Part shown: positions 32,900 through 42,481 of the stretch, piece after piece
How positions within the stretch are numbered: the first letter of the stretch is position 1
How the letters are laid out: each line of letters opens with the position of its first letter
Translations under genes and position numbers: made by a program
Source: Prorocentrum cordatum
Taxonomy: Eukaryota > Sar > Dinophyceae > Prorocentrales > Prorocentraceae
NCBI GenBank assembly: GCA_963575745.1
Contig: CAUYUJ010003636.1
Location: 62,001 to 126,000 of the forward strand
Direction of reading: 5' to 3'
Length of the DNA: 64,000 bases
The notes under the pieces: model-generated
Told to the model about the DNA's origin: nothing
The model's database searches: none
What the model saw: only the letters and a program-made list of their open reading frames with translations

Positions 32900-33400
32900 A
32901 CCTATGTATGTATGTATGTATGTATGTATGTATGTATGTATGTATGCGTGCATGCATGCATGCATGTATGTATGTATGTATGTATGTATGTATGTATGTA
33001 TGTATGTATACATGTCTGCATGCATGCATGAATGTATGTGTATGTGCGTATGCGTGGGAATGTATCTACGTATGTATGTGTATGTATGTATGCATGCATG
33101 CATGTCTGTCTGCCTGTCTGTATGTGTGTATGTATGTCTATATGTGCGTGCATTCATGCCTGTATGTATGTTTATATACATATGTGTATGCATGTAGGTA
33201 GATAGGCATGCATGGTTGTCTGTGTATGTTCATATGCTTGTGTATGTATGTATGCATGTGTATATGTATGTACCTATGTATGTATATGTGTTTGTGTGTG
33301 CAGGTATGTACGTGTGTTTATATGATTGTATGTTTGCGTGTTTGTTTGTTTGTGTATGTATGTGTATGTCTGTGTATATATATGTATATATACATATGTT
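32900..33400 (+). repeat. (TATG)n tetranucleotide tract
   Basis: TATG repeats with GCATGCATG and GTCTGTCTG variants over about 500 bp. Confidence 0.97.
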
Positions 33401-33405
33401 TACTA

Positions 33406-33465
33406 AAGAAATCGCGCGCGCTCAAGTTCTAGCTAGGTTCGACAGGCTAACGCCTGGAATCTGAA
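33406..33465 (+). repeat. CG-run / TTCTAG module, copy 1
   Basis: CGCGCGCGCTCAAGTTCTAG followed by CTAGGTTCGACAGGCTAACG. Similar modules are at 34021-34070 and 35478-35512, and more diverged ones at 53896-53985 and 55372-55460. Confidence 0.6.
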
Positions 33466-33689
33466 TTGTTGAAGTGCCTTGTGCATCTAACGACCTCCTT
33501 GGAGTCCCCGCGCAAGCCTCGGAAGCATATAGAAGGGAAATGCGGAAACTACAATTTCATCAATGTCCTGTAAATGTTCGATGATTTGGGGCCCTCGAAG
33601 GCTTCCTGGGATCTTTCTTCGGTGGTGGCGGCAACCTTGATTAATAATGGTCTGTCGTGCAACGATTGCCATGCCTGGGTCGTGGGTCA

Positions 33690-34020
33690 GAAGCTTCCTG
33701 GATACAGGCCGTGGACTGTTGGGACGCCTCTGGGGGCCTTTCGGCGGCGTCTTGGGAGTCTTTCGGGGCCTCTTGGGACGCTCTTGGTGCCTCCTGGGAG
33801 CCTCCCAGGAGTCTCTGAAGGCATTGGGGGGGCGCCTTGAGAGCCTTTGCGAGAACCTTGGCACCATCTTGAGGCAAACCGCGAACCTTGCCCAGGAAGC
33901 TTCCGGGAGTCTCCGCAGGCATCTGGGGGGCGCCTCGAGAACCTCTGGGAGAATCTTGGGGCCACCTTGGGGCAAATCGCTCGTAAGGCTTTGGGAGGTC
34001 CCCTCATATTTCTCTTTCTT
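33690..34020 (+). repeat. CTTGGGGCCTCTTGGGAG minisatellite, block 1
   Basis: A degenerate 12-24 bp minisatellite of CTTGGGGCC, TCTTGGGAG and CCTTGGGGC phrases. It is the dispersed family that also occupies 34255-34960, 35930-36580, 36985-37320, 53305-53570, 53690-53895, 54840-55370 and 58660-59150. All frames in it are Leu/Gly/Trp/Ser or Pro/Arg/Lys artefacts. Confidence 0.85.
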
Positions 34021-34070
34021 GGCGCGCGCGCGCTGACGTTCTAGCTAGGCTGGACAGGTTAACTCATGGG
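34021..34070 (+). repeat. CG-run / TTCTAG module, copy 2
   Basis: GCGCGCGCGCTGACGTTCTA then GCTAGGCTGGACAGGTTAAC, closely matching the copy at 33406. It ends minisatellite block 1. Confidence 0.65.
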
Positions 34071-34254
34071 AGCTCGATTTTTACTATGGTTTCAGGGGCA
34101 GCCATGAGCACACGAAGACGACCCAAAAGAGTGCCAAGACAGCTTCAGAGGGTTCAACAGCATCCCCGAACAAAAAATGCAATGTGACCCCGATGTCTTG
34201 ATTGGGCTCGGGATGAACTTTTTTACAACAGGAATCATTTTATTTCATTTTTTT

Positions 34255-34960
34255 TTCAAGTGGGCCTCCTAACATGTAGTGCGCAGGAACCTGGGGGGTG
34301 CCAAGAGTCGTGCAGGGAACTCTTGGGTGGCAGGTTGGAAGCCGCTGGGGGGCTGTTTTGGGGCCTCTTGGAGCCACTCTTGGGCCTCTTCGAGGCCCTT
34401 GGGAGCCTCTTGAGGCTCTTTTGGGAAACTCTTGGGGCCTCCTGGGAGCCTCTTGGAGCGGAAAGCCGGGATTGTCGATTTGCGTTCCCCTTGTAGGGCA
34501 GCTTTTCGGGCTGTCTTGGGGCTCTCTTGGGCTGCCTCGGGGCGCTCGTGGGCCGTCTTGGGACCTTCCCGGCCTGTCTTGGAGCCGTCTTGGGGGCTCT
34601 TGGGCGGTCTTCGGGCGGTCTTAGGGGTCATTTTTTTCGGCCGTCTTGGAGGGTCGAAATCTCGAAAACGAGAGAAGGCTAAAAACCTAAAGAAACAATG
34701 ATAATCACATATGTTGGCCTCTTCGGGCGCTCCTGGGACGCTTCTCGGAGCTCTCTTGGGGCCTCTTGGAGGCCTCCTGGGAGCCTGGAGAGCTGTCGGA
34801 GGTCTGTCTTGGGCTGCTTGGGAGCGTCTTGGGCCGTCCTTTCGCGTTCTGGGGGGCTCCTTGGAGGCGTCTTGGGCCGTGCTGGGGCGTTTTGGGGCCT
34901 CCCTGGGAGGCCCGGGGGCGCTGTACCGGGGGGCGCCCGCAGATGTCACGGAGGTGGGGG
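34255..34960 (+). repeat. CTTGGGGCC minisatellite, block 2
   Basis: Same family as block 1, interrupted near 34640-34700 by an A-rich stretch. Confidence 0.85.
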
Positions 34961-35477
34961 ATGCTCCCCGGGGGGGCGGATTTGTTTGTAGCACATGATA
35001 GTATAGTGTATTTTCACATGTTCCACCTCGTAATTTGATATAGTGTAGAAGGTTATGTGCCAAAATATCATATCACATCATACGACCATCTATACATATA
35101 TATGTGTAATGGAGAGATTGTATCATATGACGCTATATCATGGTATATCATACAACATAAGTTCTGCCATAATAGTTTGCAATATTAGCATCTCATGTAT
35201 TACTAAAGTGTTAGGATGTTCTCGTGTAGTATGACATAATAAAATATACAATATTTGACTGCAATATGGTAGATCATTACAACAAATCAGTCTTTCTATG
35301 TATTATATATCATGTTCTAGTTTGTGCTGTTTTATTACATTACATTCTATTGCTAGGTGACATTAAAATATATATTCCATACTCTGAGATTATGTTATAC
35401 TCGGCTATATTATAATAAAATATGTTCGGTAATAGTGTAATGCATTCTGTTAAAATACGGTACACATGCCAGAAACA
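34961..35477. other. AT-rich spacer, no gene
   Basis: Strongly AT-rich TATCATA/ATATCA-type low complexity. No coding frame is supported. Confidence 0.6.
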
Positions 35478-35519
35478 TCGCGCACGCTTCGCGCGCGCTC
35501 GAATTCTAGCTTGGACCCT

Positions 35520-35815
35520 CCTAATCGTAACCATCGCCATCCTCATCGCCATCATCTTCATCGTCATCGTCATCGACATCGTCATCATCACAGTCACCAT
35601 CACCATCAACAGCATCATCCTCACCACCACCATCAGCAACACCATCGTCATCACCTTCGTCATCATCGCAATCGTCATCATCGTCATCATCGTCACCCGC
35701 ATCACCATCATCATCGTCATCATCATTATCATCGTCGTCGTAGTAGTCATCATCACCATCGTCATCGTCATCGCCATCATCGTCGTCGTCTTCGTCGTCG
35801 TCGTCCTCGCCCTCA
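35520..35815 (+). repeat. (CATCGT/CATCAC)n tract
   Basis: Imperfect ATC/GTC triplets over about 300 bp, preceded at 35478 by a CG-run module. Confidence 0.95.
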
Positions 35816-35929
35816 GTATCCCTCTCCAAGACCGAGCGTCTTGGTAACTGGGGTTGTGGACCTGAGGCCGCCATGCCTGGGTGATGGGCCAGTGGCCTGC
35901 TGGATGCCTGTTCGGATATGGGTGGTGGA

Positions 35930-36580
35930 AGTTTTTCGGAGGCCTCTTGGAGAGCTCTAGGGGGGCTCTTGGGTACTTAGTGGTTGCCTCTTGGGGTCCC
36001 TTGGGGGTCTCCTGGGGGCCAATTGGAAGCCTCTTGGGGCTTCCTGGGGGCCTGACCGCAGGGGGCTTCCCTAATTAGGGGCCCCTTGGAGGCCAATTGG
36101 GGTTTCCGGGGGGCCTCTTGGGAGCCTCACTGGGCTTCTTGGGAGCCTCTTGATGGCCTCTGGGGGCGTCTTAGGAGCCTATCAGGCCGGAGACCTACAA
36201 ATGTCGCGCTCTCGAGGCCCTCTTGGGTCGCTCTTGAATTATCTGGGGAGCCTCCTGGGCCGTCTCTGGGCTGTCTTGGGCGCCTCTTCGGCCGTCTCCG
36301 AGCGATCTGAAGGGCCTCTGACGCCGTCCGGGACCGTGGGGAGGCGGAACATGCGAGAGCGCAACAATGCTTCAAAAACCATCGGACAACTTATGATGTT
36401 CGGTTTCTGAGGCCCTTTGGAGGGGCCTGTGGAGGCGCTCTTGAGGCGTTTTGGTGGCGTCGTCGGCCGTCCTGAGGCCATCTTCGGCGTGTCTGGGGCC
36501 TCTTGGGGCTCTTGGCAATCTTTAGGGTCCTCTTGGCGTGTCGTGGCGTGTTTGGGAGCGGGCCTGGGCAGTCCCAGAAG
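35930..36580 (+). repeat. CTTGGGGCC minisatellite, block 3
   Basis: Same family as block 1. Confidence 0.85.
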
Positions 36581-36654
36581 CACTGGGACCCCCCAGTACC
36601 CCCATGGGTGAGTACGGCACTGGCTCCGCCCCCCCCCCCCCTGGCCTACTCCTA

Positions 36655-36925
36655 TATATATAATACTACTAATAATAACAATAATAATAATAACAATCAT
36701 AATAATAATCATAATAATGATAATAATCATAATAATGGTAATAATGATAGCGATAATGATAATAACAATTATAATAGTAGTAGTCGTAGTAGTAGTAATA
36801 ATAATAGTAGTAATAATAAAAAATAATGATGATAATAATGGTAGCAGTAATAAAATTAATAATAATACTAATAATAATAACAAAAATAACGATAAGACGA
36901 GCGAAAATAATAACAATATACTTTC
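36655..36925 (+). repeat. (AAT/AATAAC)n tract
   Basis: AATAATAAC-type triplets over about 270 bp, followed by a poly-C and poly-A run at about 36961-36985. Confidence 0.95.
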
Positions 36926-36985
36926 ATAGGGCCAGGGACCCCGGACGGACCCCGGACGGACCCCCCCCCCCCCCCAAAAAAAAAA

Positions 36986-37325
36986 TCGGCCTTCCCCGAG
37001 ATTTTCGGGCGGTCCCAGAGGCGCCCCAGACGGCCCGAGATACTCCCAAGAGGGGTCCCCGAGCGCTCCAAGACAGCCCAAGAGCGCTCCAAGAGACCCC
37101 GAGACCGCCCAAGACCGTCCAACGGGGCCACGAGACGCCCCAAGAGACCTCCAAGAGGCTTCTCGAGAGGGCCCCAAGAGGGAAATGTCATTGATTTGTG
37201 TTTGGTGTTCAAAGGTTTTTCTGGTTTTCCCTTTTTCCGGGCCGACATCAGCCCGACCCGGCCCAAGAGGCTCCACAAATCGCCCCAAGATAGCCCAAGA
37301 GGCTCCCCAAAGAGCCCGACAACGA
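36986..37325 (-). repeat. CTTGGGGCC minisatellite, block 4 (left flank of LTR element)
   Basis: The complementary phrasing (CCCCAAGAGACC, GCTCCAAGAG) of the same family. It resumes on the other side of the LTR element at 53305, showing the element landed inside it. AACGA at 37321-37325 is a candidate target-site duplication with 53305-53309. Confidence 0.8.
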
Positions 37326-37588
37326 GTCGAAAATGACTATGGTAAGTCAAATAGCATCCGATTCCATGGGAAGCGGATGGCAAGTAGAGTCCGGCATCGT
37401 ACTGAGAATGTTCAGTAAGAGGAATGGACGGATAAGATAGGATAAGATCGATGTAATGAGCTTTCCAGCACATAGCGAACACTCGCGGTGTCCGGGCAAA
37501 TAGGGCGCGCGTGCCTTGAGCCCAAGGCAACGGCGCGCGAGCTATACTCCCGATTCTATATAACATCTCCCAAAGAGCTACCCTTAAA
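37326..37588 (-). repeat. 3' LTR
   Basis: Same length as the copy at 53039-53301 with no indels. It contains a strong nested hairpin, GCCTT-GAGCCC-AAGGC at 37513-37528, within a GCGCGCG...CGCGCGC outer stem. The termini are not the usual TG...CA. The frame that encodes the Gag N-terminus in the 5' LTR is also open here. Confidence 0.9.
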
Positions 37589-37970
37589 GTCGGGAGGGGA
37601 GGAAACGGAGAGTGTAGCCGCGCAGCCGTTAGGCTCTACAAAGGCCGCGCGCGCGACTGTTTGCAAGAAAACAGTGCGTACAGTCTGGCCTAACACCAGA
37701 CTGTAAGGCGAGTTTCCTCGCAAGGCGGCCTATTTCACGCAAATACGAGACAGCCCCTTGAATGGTAAAGGGCTATCGGCCCGGCTAGAGGAAAGCCAAG
37801 CGGGCTATACCTCACCGAGCAAACGGATATTAAGGCAAAGAGCCGGAACCAAACCAAACAGGCTCGTTACCAAGCGTGCAATGGTAGGCTCGTTTCCGAG
37901 CACCTAGAAGGGCGGCTCTGTATTAGGCGCCCATGCTGGCAAACTGGACCGCGGGGGCAACAAGGACAGA
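37589..37970 (-). other. 3' non-coding region of the LTR element
   Basis: About 380 bp between the RNase H stop and the 3' LTR. It holds three GNRA hairpins (37708-37721, 37862-37875, 37888-37901) and a perfect 8 bp stem CAGTCTGG...CCAGACTG (37681-37703). Next to the LTR the plus strand is purine-rich (GGGAGGGGAGGAAACGGAGA), so the sense strand is pyrimidine-rich, the opposite of a normal polypurine tract. Confidence 0.7.
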
Positions 37971-38690
37971 CTAAAATTGATTAGACTTAGGCTCGTTTCT
38001 GTCCTCGGGACCCCGAAAGGGAACAAACTGCTTCACGTCATACTTAAATGACTGATTGCCTGACATCACTTCCAAAAGCAGCTCCCGATCGATACTCCCC
38101 TTTGTATGCCCATATGCGGTCATATCTCTAGTATCACACCACTGCACGTTATGCGCTATACCTATATCCATGAGCTCACGTATCCAGCTAAAATGTCCAA
38201 GCAAGGTCCGTTCCGTCGGTATCTTAAGATCCTTGCTGGATAACGAATTGTATACCGACTCAGCGTCTATGGTAAGGGATACTTTAATAGCTAGGCCTCC
38301 AACTTCACGCATATCTCGTAGTTGTCGTGGAGCCAGAGCCCCTGCCTTGAGCTCGTGGAGAGTGATGAGCGTAGGGTAACACTCATCAAGGTTGTGCGCA
38401 GCTGCAAGTGCCTCAGCGGCATAGCTGGACCTCACCTGCAGTCGATGTGATTTACATAGTCCGTCATAGAGGTGAACGACGGATTTGCCTTGAGGCGAGT
38501 TTCCTCGCCGTAATGCGTTGGCCCCGCGTATGCCGTAGCCCTTGGTCTCATCGTCCTCCTCCCCGATGAGCTTCCGATACCCCGAATCACTGTGTATGTC
38601 AACTTCGTTCGTCGGCTTCATCCGAGGGAAGGTGATGCGTTTCGGGCTGCTGATCAGCTTTCGCGTCACAGCATTCAGTCGTCTGACTTG
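37971..38690 (-). CDS. RNase H domain of copia polyprotein
   Basis: A 232-codon frame ending at 37971. It continues the polymerase after a frameshift near 38690, where QVRRLNAVTRKL gives the conserved linker. RNase H removes the RNA strand of the cDNA hybrid. Visible motifs are HSDSGYRK (first Asp), SSYAAEALAA (Glu), TIDAESVYNSL (Asp) and WCDTRDMTAYGHTKGSID (last Asp), so all four acidic positions appear present. A GNRA hairpin at 38495-38508 encodes RGNSP between the first Asp and the Glu. The C-terminus ends DRNEPKS, possibly a worn-out hairpin copy. Confidence 0.85.
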   Translation of the reverse strand, partial: QVRRLNAVTRKLISSPKRITFPRMKPTNEVDIHSDSGYRKLIGEEDDETKGYGIRGANALRRGNSPQGKSVVHLYDGLCKSHRLQVRSSYAAEALAAAHNLDECYPTLITLHELKAGALAPRQLRDMREVGGLAIKVSLTIDAESVYNSLSSKDLKIPTERTLLGHFSWIRELMDIGIAHNVQWCDTRDMTAYGHTKGSIDRELLLEVMSGNQSFKYDVKQFVPFRGPEDRNEPKSNQF

Positions 38691-40069
38691 TAGGTAAGTG
38701 GGCTCTTGGATTTTCTGAAGAGAGAGACCACATGCACCATGAGCCAGACTTGAGTAAGAAGGGCATAGGCGAGGGCTCCTCGCAGGCTGACGAACATGTC
38801 GGCGATGAGTTTGGCGGCTTTGGCGTCGGCCGCCGCTCCTGCAAGTTCGGGGTGCGTGATGGGACGTAGTTGTTTGATGTGCTCGTCATGATCCATGAGC
38901 GCATCCCCTTGGTCATTCTTAGTGTAGCGAACGGCGCAGTTCGTATGGGAGTGTTTGTTAAGCTTGCCTTTACCAAACACCTTTTCGACACGTTGTACAT
39001 AGTCGTCTATATTTTTCTCTAAGCCTGTCATATAAATGTCGTCAACGTGTTTTGCTGTTAACAGATCTTGGCCGAATTCAAACTCAGGATCATAACTTGT
39101 CGGTGTAAGGCCTATAGCTCGTGTGGTCGTACGAAGCTTGAGGGAGAACGCTCTTGGGGCGTCCTTCGCACCCGTCCCTGGCTTGAGGCACCTGAGGCAG
39201 TGTCGGCTTTCATCATAGGACGAGAAGCCGGGCAATGAACGAAGTACCTGGGCGCTTCCCGGTGGAAGAGCGAAGCAAACCATGCGAGTTTCCTCGCCGG
39301 TGGCATGAGCAAGTTCCTCATAGGTCAAGCCCTTGAGGAACGCTTTGTCGATATCCATGGATGCTAAGACCCACTCTGGATGGCATGCCGCCTCACTTGC
39401 TAGGGGCCTCTGGGACTGCCTTCGAGCGGTTCCTGAAAAGGTTTCCACATCGAACGCCTCAGTGTCCATAAATCCACGAAGGACAAGTCTGAGACGGATG
39501 GTTTTAAAGTTCTCGGTACCTACCTTCACAAACTTCCACTTATATACATATCTGGATGTCATGATGTTGGAAGCTTTAGATGGGTCATGCATCTCAAAGC
39601 ACCGGTTATCAAGCCAGAGTTTGAGTTCGGTGCACAAAGCTTCACTAACCTCTGTCGGGTGTGCTTCTATGTCGGCTTTGGTGGGTAGGTCGTCTTCCTT
39701 GACGACCACAGCGCGTTTAGCAGCAGAGGATACGTATACTCTCATCGTTGCGACCATACCAGTGTCGAGATGTGCAAGCTGAGTCTGATCCAACACTACC
39801 TTTGACATTTCTGATGTAAAACATAATTCAACATAAGGACCATGTTCATCACTGTCAAGAGAGTCACCCTCGTCAGGTGTGGTTGAGCATAGAGAGACGA
39901 GACAGGGCTCTTGTGGTTCAGGCTCGTCTCCGAGCGTTTCCGACACTACGATATCTTCTTCGTCCACAGATGCTGAAACCAAAACATTGGTCGGGCAGCA
40001 TAGTTGTTGGGACGCAGTAAAGATAATCGTCGGTAGTCGTCGTGGGATGAAGGTCCATACGTAACTCAT
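38675..40069 (-). CDS. Copia reverse transcriptase
   Basis: 464 codons in one frame. Residues about 145-380 form the polymerase: RYVYKWKFVKV (fingers), SMDIDKAFLKG at 238-248 (motif A, Asp239), GAKDAPRAFSLKL (motif B region) and KHVDDIYMTG with Asp343 and Asp344 (motif C). Copia enzymes usually have YVDD. The Tyr is His here, a variant that I recall from other dinoflagellate copia elements. A GNRA hairpin (39284-39297) lies between motifs A and B but in another codon phase, reading GEETR. The N-terminal ~140 residues are an acidic linker from the integrase. The frame ends in a frameshift into RNase H. Confidence 0.88.
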   Translation of the reverse strand: MSYVWTFIPRRLPTIIFTASQQLCCPTNVLVSASVDEEDIVVSETLGDEPEPQEPCLVSLCSTTPDEGDSLDSDEHGPYVELCFTSEMSKVVLDQTQLAHLDTGMVATMRVYVSSAAKRAVVVKEDDLPTKADIEAHPTEVSEALCTELKLWLDNRCFEMHDPSKASNIMTSRYVYKWKFVKVGTENFKTIRLRLVLRGFMDTEAFDVETFSGTARRQSQRPLASEAACHPEWVLASMDIDKAFLKGLTYEELAHATGEETRMVCFALPPGSAQVLRSLPGFSSYDESRHCLRCLKPGTGAKDAPRAFSLKLRTTTRAIGLTPTSYDPEFEFGQDLLTAKHVDDIYMTGLEKNIDDYVQRVEKVFGKGKLNKHSHTNCAVRYTKNDQGDALMDHDEHIKQLRPITHPELAGAAADAKAAKLIADMFVSLRGALAYALLTQVWLMVHVVSLFRKSKSPLTYKSDD

Positions 40070-40514
40070 CGCACCACTCCTCCAGCATCATGGCTTCTAT
40101 ATCATGTTCCTCGTTTTCTTCGTAGATTGTAGACAGACGGCCTTCACTTGGTGATGAAGCACCTGGGGTGTCTGGTGGAGGCCTGTTTCCAAGCGGATCG
40201 CGTTCTCCAGACGTGGTGCCCGAGTGCTGATACTTGGCCAAGTCGTCATGAAATCCTAAGGAAGGAACATGTGATGTCAAGCATTGGATGAGTCTGGAGT
40301 GAGTGCTACCAGTGATTTGAAACATGTTCAGGCCAGCGCCCGCACACTCATAATAGTGGAAAGCTGGGTTAACATCGTTGTCGTAGTGGGTCAGCGTAGA
40401 CCCGGTGGCGTACTTTACTGCAGGTAGACAGGACACACTCTTGGCAAATCTAACTGCTACTACGTGTTCAACTCGGAAATAATTTCGCACGAGATACTGC
40501 AATGCAAGATGCAC
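39918..40514 (-). CDS. Linker between integrase and reverse transcriptase
   Basis: A 198-codon frame overlapping both neighbours in other phases. Its first ~140 residues (VKYATGSTLTHYDNDVNPAF, then SHVPSLGFHDDLAKYQHSG) look natural and contain the LGNRP hairpin copy at 40181-40194. The downstream part is a shadow of the polymerase frame. It probably belongs to the polyprotein joined through frameshifts. No domain is recognised. Confidence 0.45.
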   Translation of the reverse strand: MHLALQYLVRNYFRVEHVVAVRFAKSVSCLPAVKYATGSTLTHYDNDVNPAFHYYECAGAGLNMFQITGSTHSRLIQCLTSHVPSLGFHDDLAKYQHSGTTSGERDPLGNRPPPDTPGASSPSEGRLSTIYEENEEHDIEAMMLEEWCDELRMDLHPTTTTDDYLYCVPTTMLPDQCFGFSICGRRRYRSVGNARRRA

Positions 40515-41944
40515 GCGCGGATGAAACTTGCTGTCGTCTGAAAGATTGTGGTTTCCCTTTTAGTCTGGGATGTAGCCGAAGACTTTGGCAGGTTTCCCTG
40601 CACCAAAGTGTGCCACATATGTAGGACGGTTTGCATGGCCATGTTGTCCATGCCAAGTTCCCGTGTAAGGAGGCATTCAATGTATAGCGTGTGACGAGCA
40701 TCAGGATGCATCACAGTTACCTGACGAGATCCTGCCTCGACAACGATGCACCCTCTCTCAGGCGCGTTGCGGATCACAGGAAATGGGCCATTCCAGCCAC
40801 CATGATCGCCCTTAGTGGCAGTAGGTCGATGGTAGTCGGCCAGATCTCCTGCTGAGTAAAGGCGAGCACCATCTGGAGAAGTTTTAGCCCTGAGAGCACG
40901 ATTTGTCTTGGCCACAGCCGTGGCTTGAGTTATTGCTTCTAGGCTAACTTCCCTCACACGACGTTCTCGTTCATGACCTGACGTCTCGGGTCCCTTAGGG
41001 AAGTCAAGGGTGTCGAGGTCAGGAAGAAAGGAAGGCCGTCGTCCAGTGTGTGCTTGGCATGGCGATACTCCGTTGTATAACGTGAAGGCGTTGGTGACGA
41101 AAATGCCTTCAGCCAGTACTCTAGTGAATGCAACAGGGATGTTGTGTCTGTTCAGCTCTTCCTCAATCATGTGGAGAACGCCCCTGAAAATACCGTTTCG
41201 TGACTCGATCGAAGTCGCGTGTTGGCCAGGCGCTCGGATACGGAGTGTTGCACCCTTGTTCGCCATCATGGCCTTGGCAGCATCATTGTTCAGGGCGCCT
41301 TCTCCATCTGAGTACAAGACTTTGAAGGGTCCATGATAGGCAATCCAGCAGTAGTGGTAGGCGTCGAGTATAGTGTCACGTTCTCTGTCGGAAATCTCTT
41401 GGCCGGCTGCCAGGCGAATACAACGGTCCATAATGTGAAATATGGTTCGTTTCTTGTAAAACATGAGATCCATTTCGCCTTCGTCGAGCCACTTTCCAGG
41501 AAGGCTTACCGAAGGTAGTGTTGGATTTCCTGGACGTTCCCATGCTCTACATTCCCGGCAGGTGTCACAAACTTTTTTGATCGCATTTAGTCGAACGTTG
41601 TCCAGTCCCACTTTGTCTAGGATTAGCCTCATCTTGGGTTCCTTCGCATGATACCACCGTAGGTGCAGTTTACAGAGTTCCTTTTTAACGACATGAGGTT
41701 CGTGACTACGGAGATTTTGCAGACTGTGTTGGATATCAAATCTCGTCCAGTCGGGTAGTCGTGGAGCCCCCGAGCTGGTTGAGGCAAGAGGGTTCCTTGT
41801 AGCTCTCCGCAGTCGGTCTCCTTCGTCAACTGCATCTGGTGGTGGTGGTACGCCTTGTGGGCGACCGCGGCGGGCCGCTACCTGTGGCGGTTCGCCAGAA
41901 GACGCCGAAGGCGTGTTTCCACGCTCGGGCGTGTCTCGTAGCAC
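40460..41944 (-). CDS. Copia integrase
   Basis: 494 codons. Zinc-binding HHCC region: H94 and H99 (LHLRWYH), C126 and C129 (CDTC). DDE core: D159 in DEGEMDLMFY, D213 in LYSDGEGALNN and E247 in ATSIESRNGIF, with spacing close to D-D-35-E. The C-terminal GPFPVIRNAPERGCIVVEAG resembles the DNA-binding tail. It inserts the cDNA into the host chromosome. The N-terminus carries the RGNTP hairpin (41911-41924) and the C-terminus QGNLP (40588-40601). The core looks intact, although the polyprotein context is broken by frameshifts on both sides. Confidence 0.9.
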   Translation of the reverse strand: MLRDTPERGNTPSASSGEPPQVAARRGRPQGVPPPPDAVDEGDRLRRATRNPLASTSSGAPRLPDWTRFDIQHSLQNLRSHEPHVVKKELCKLHLRWYHAKEPKMRLILDKVGLDNVRLNAIKKVCDTCRECRAWERPGNPTLPSVSLPGKWLDEGEMDLMFYKKRTIFHIMDRCIRLAAGQEISDRERDTILDAYHYCWIAYHGPFKVLYSDGEGALNNDAAKAMMANKGATLRIRAPGQHATSIESRNGIFRGVLHMIEEELNRHNIPVAFTRVLAEGIFVTNAFTLYNGVSPCQAHTGRRPSFLPDLDTLDFPKGPETSGHERERRVREVSLEAITQATAVAKTNRALRAKTSPDGARLYSAGDLADYHRPTATKGDHGGWNGPFPVIRNAPERGCIVVEAGSRQVTVMHPDARHTLYIECLLTRELGMDNMAMQTVLHMWHTLVQGNLPKSSATSQTKRETTIFQTTASFIRACILHCSISCEIISELNT

Positions 41945-42142
41945 GTCGTAGCTGCTGGCACCAGATGTAGGATCAGCGTTCCCGAAGGATCGTGGTCGCG
42001 GTGGCCTGGCGTGTGCGCCTTGGCGGCCACCTGGCGCTGAAGCTTGGCCCTCACCATGTTTGGGTAAGGGTTTTTACCAAGCTGGCACATTCTTGCCCTC
42101 GGGGCCATGATCATCTGGAAGTTTAAACGGTTCAGCAAAACG

Positions 42143-42316
42143 ACATTTACCGGGTTCAGTATCGAGGTGGTTCTTAACACCCTTGCTTCTCGTGAGATCC
42201 CTTTGGCATGCAGGACACGGCCAATATACAGAGATAGAGTCATGATACATACACTGCGTGGGGTCTCTGTTATGGCTAGGACTGCCCTTTCGGACATTAT
42301 CGATGCATGCTAGGCA
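42143..42316 (-). CDS. Two tandem Cys2-His-Cys fingers
   Basis: In the frame 42074-42556, C81-x2-C84-x10-H95-x6-C102 (CLACIDNVRKGSPSHNRDPT) is followed by C114-x2-C117-x12-H130-x7-C138 (CPACQRDLTRSKGVKNHL). The repeated spacing argues for two related zinc-binding units just upstream of integrase. Partner and role are unknown. Nucleic-acid or protein binding is the likely use. Confidence 0.55.
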
Positions 42317-42481
42317 CGTAGCCACCTTTGGGGTGATACGATCGCCGATACGTCTCACGCCTTCTCCCAGTTCAGCTTGATCAGGAAGGTCAACAGGGTA
42401 AGCATGTGCAGTACGTGTAGGCGCGCCTCCGCGTGTGGTGTCAATGGCTGTCGCCAAATAGACGGCTTCCACAGAAGGCAG

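Noticed and set aside
36868-37566. A 232-codon minus-strand frame starting in the 3' LTR
   Set aside because: It is the LTR copy of the Gag start running into flanking minisatellite, with no independent gene.
41512-41540. Possible extra hairpin at PGNPTLPS in integrase
   Set aside because: The GGAAAT core is present but the flanks do not pair.
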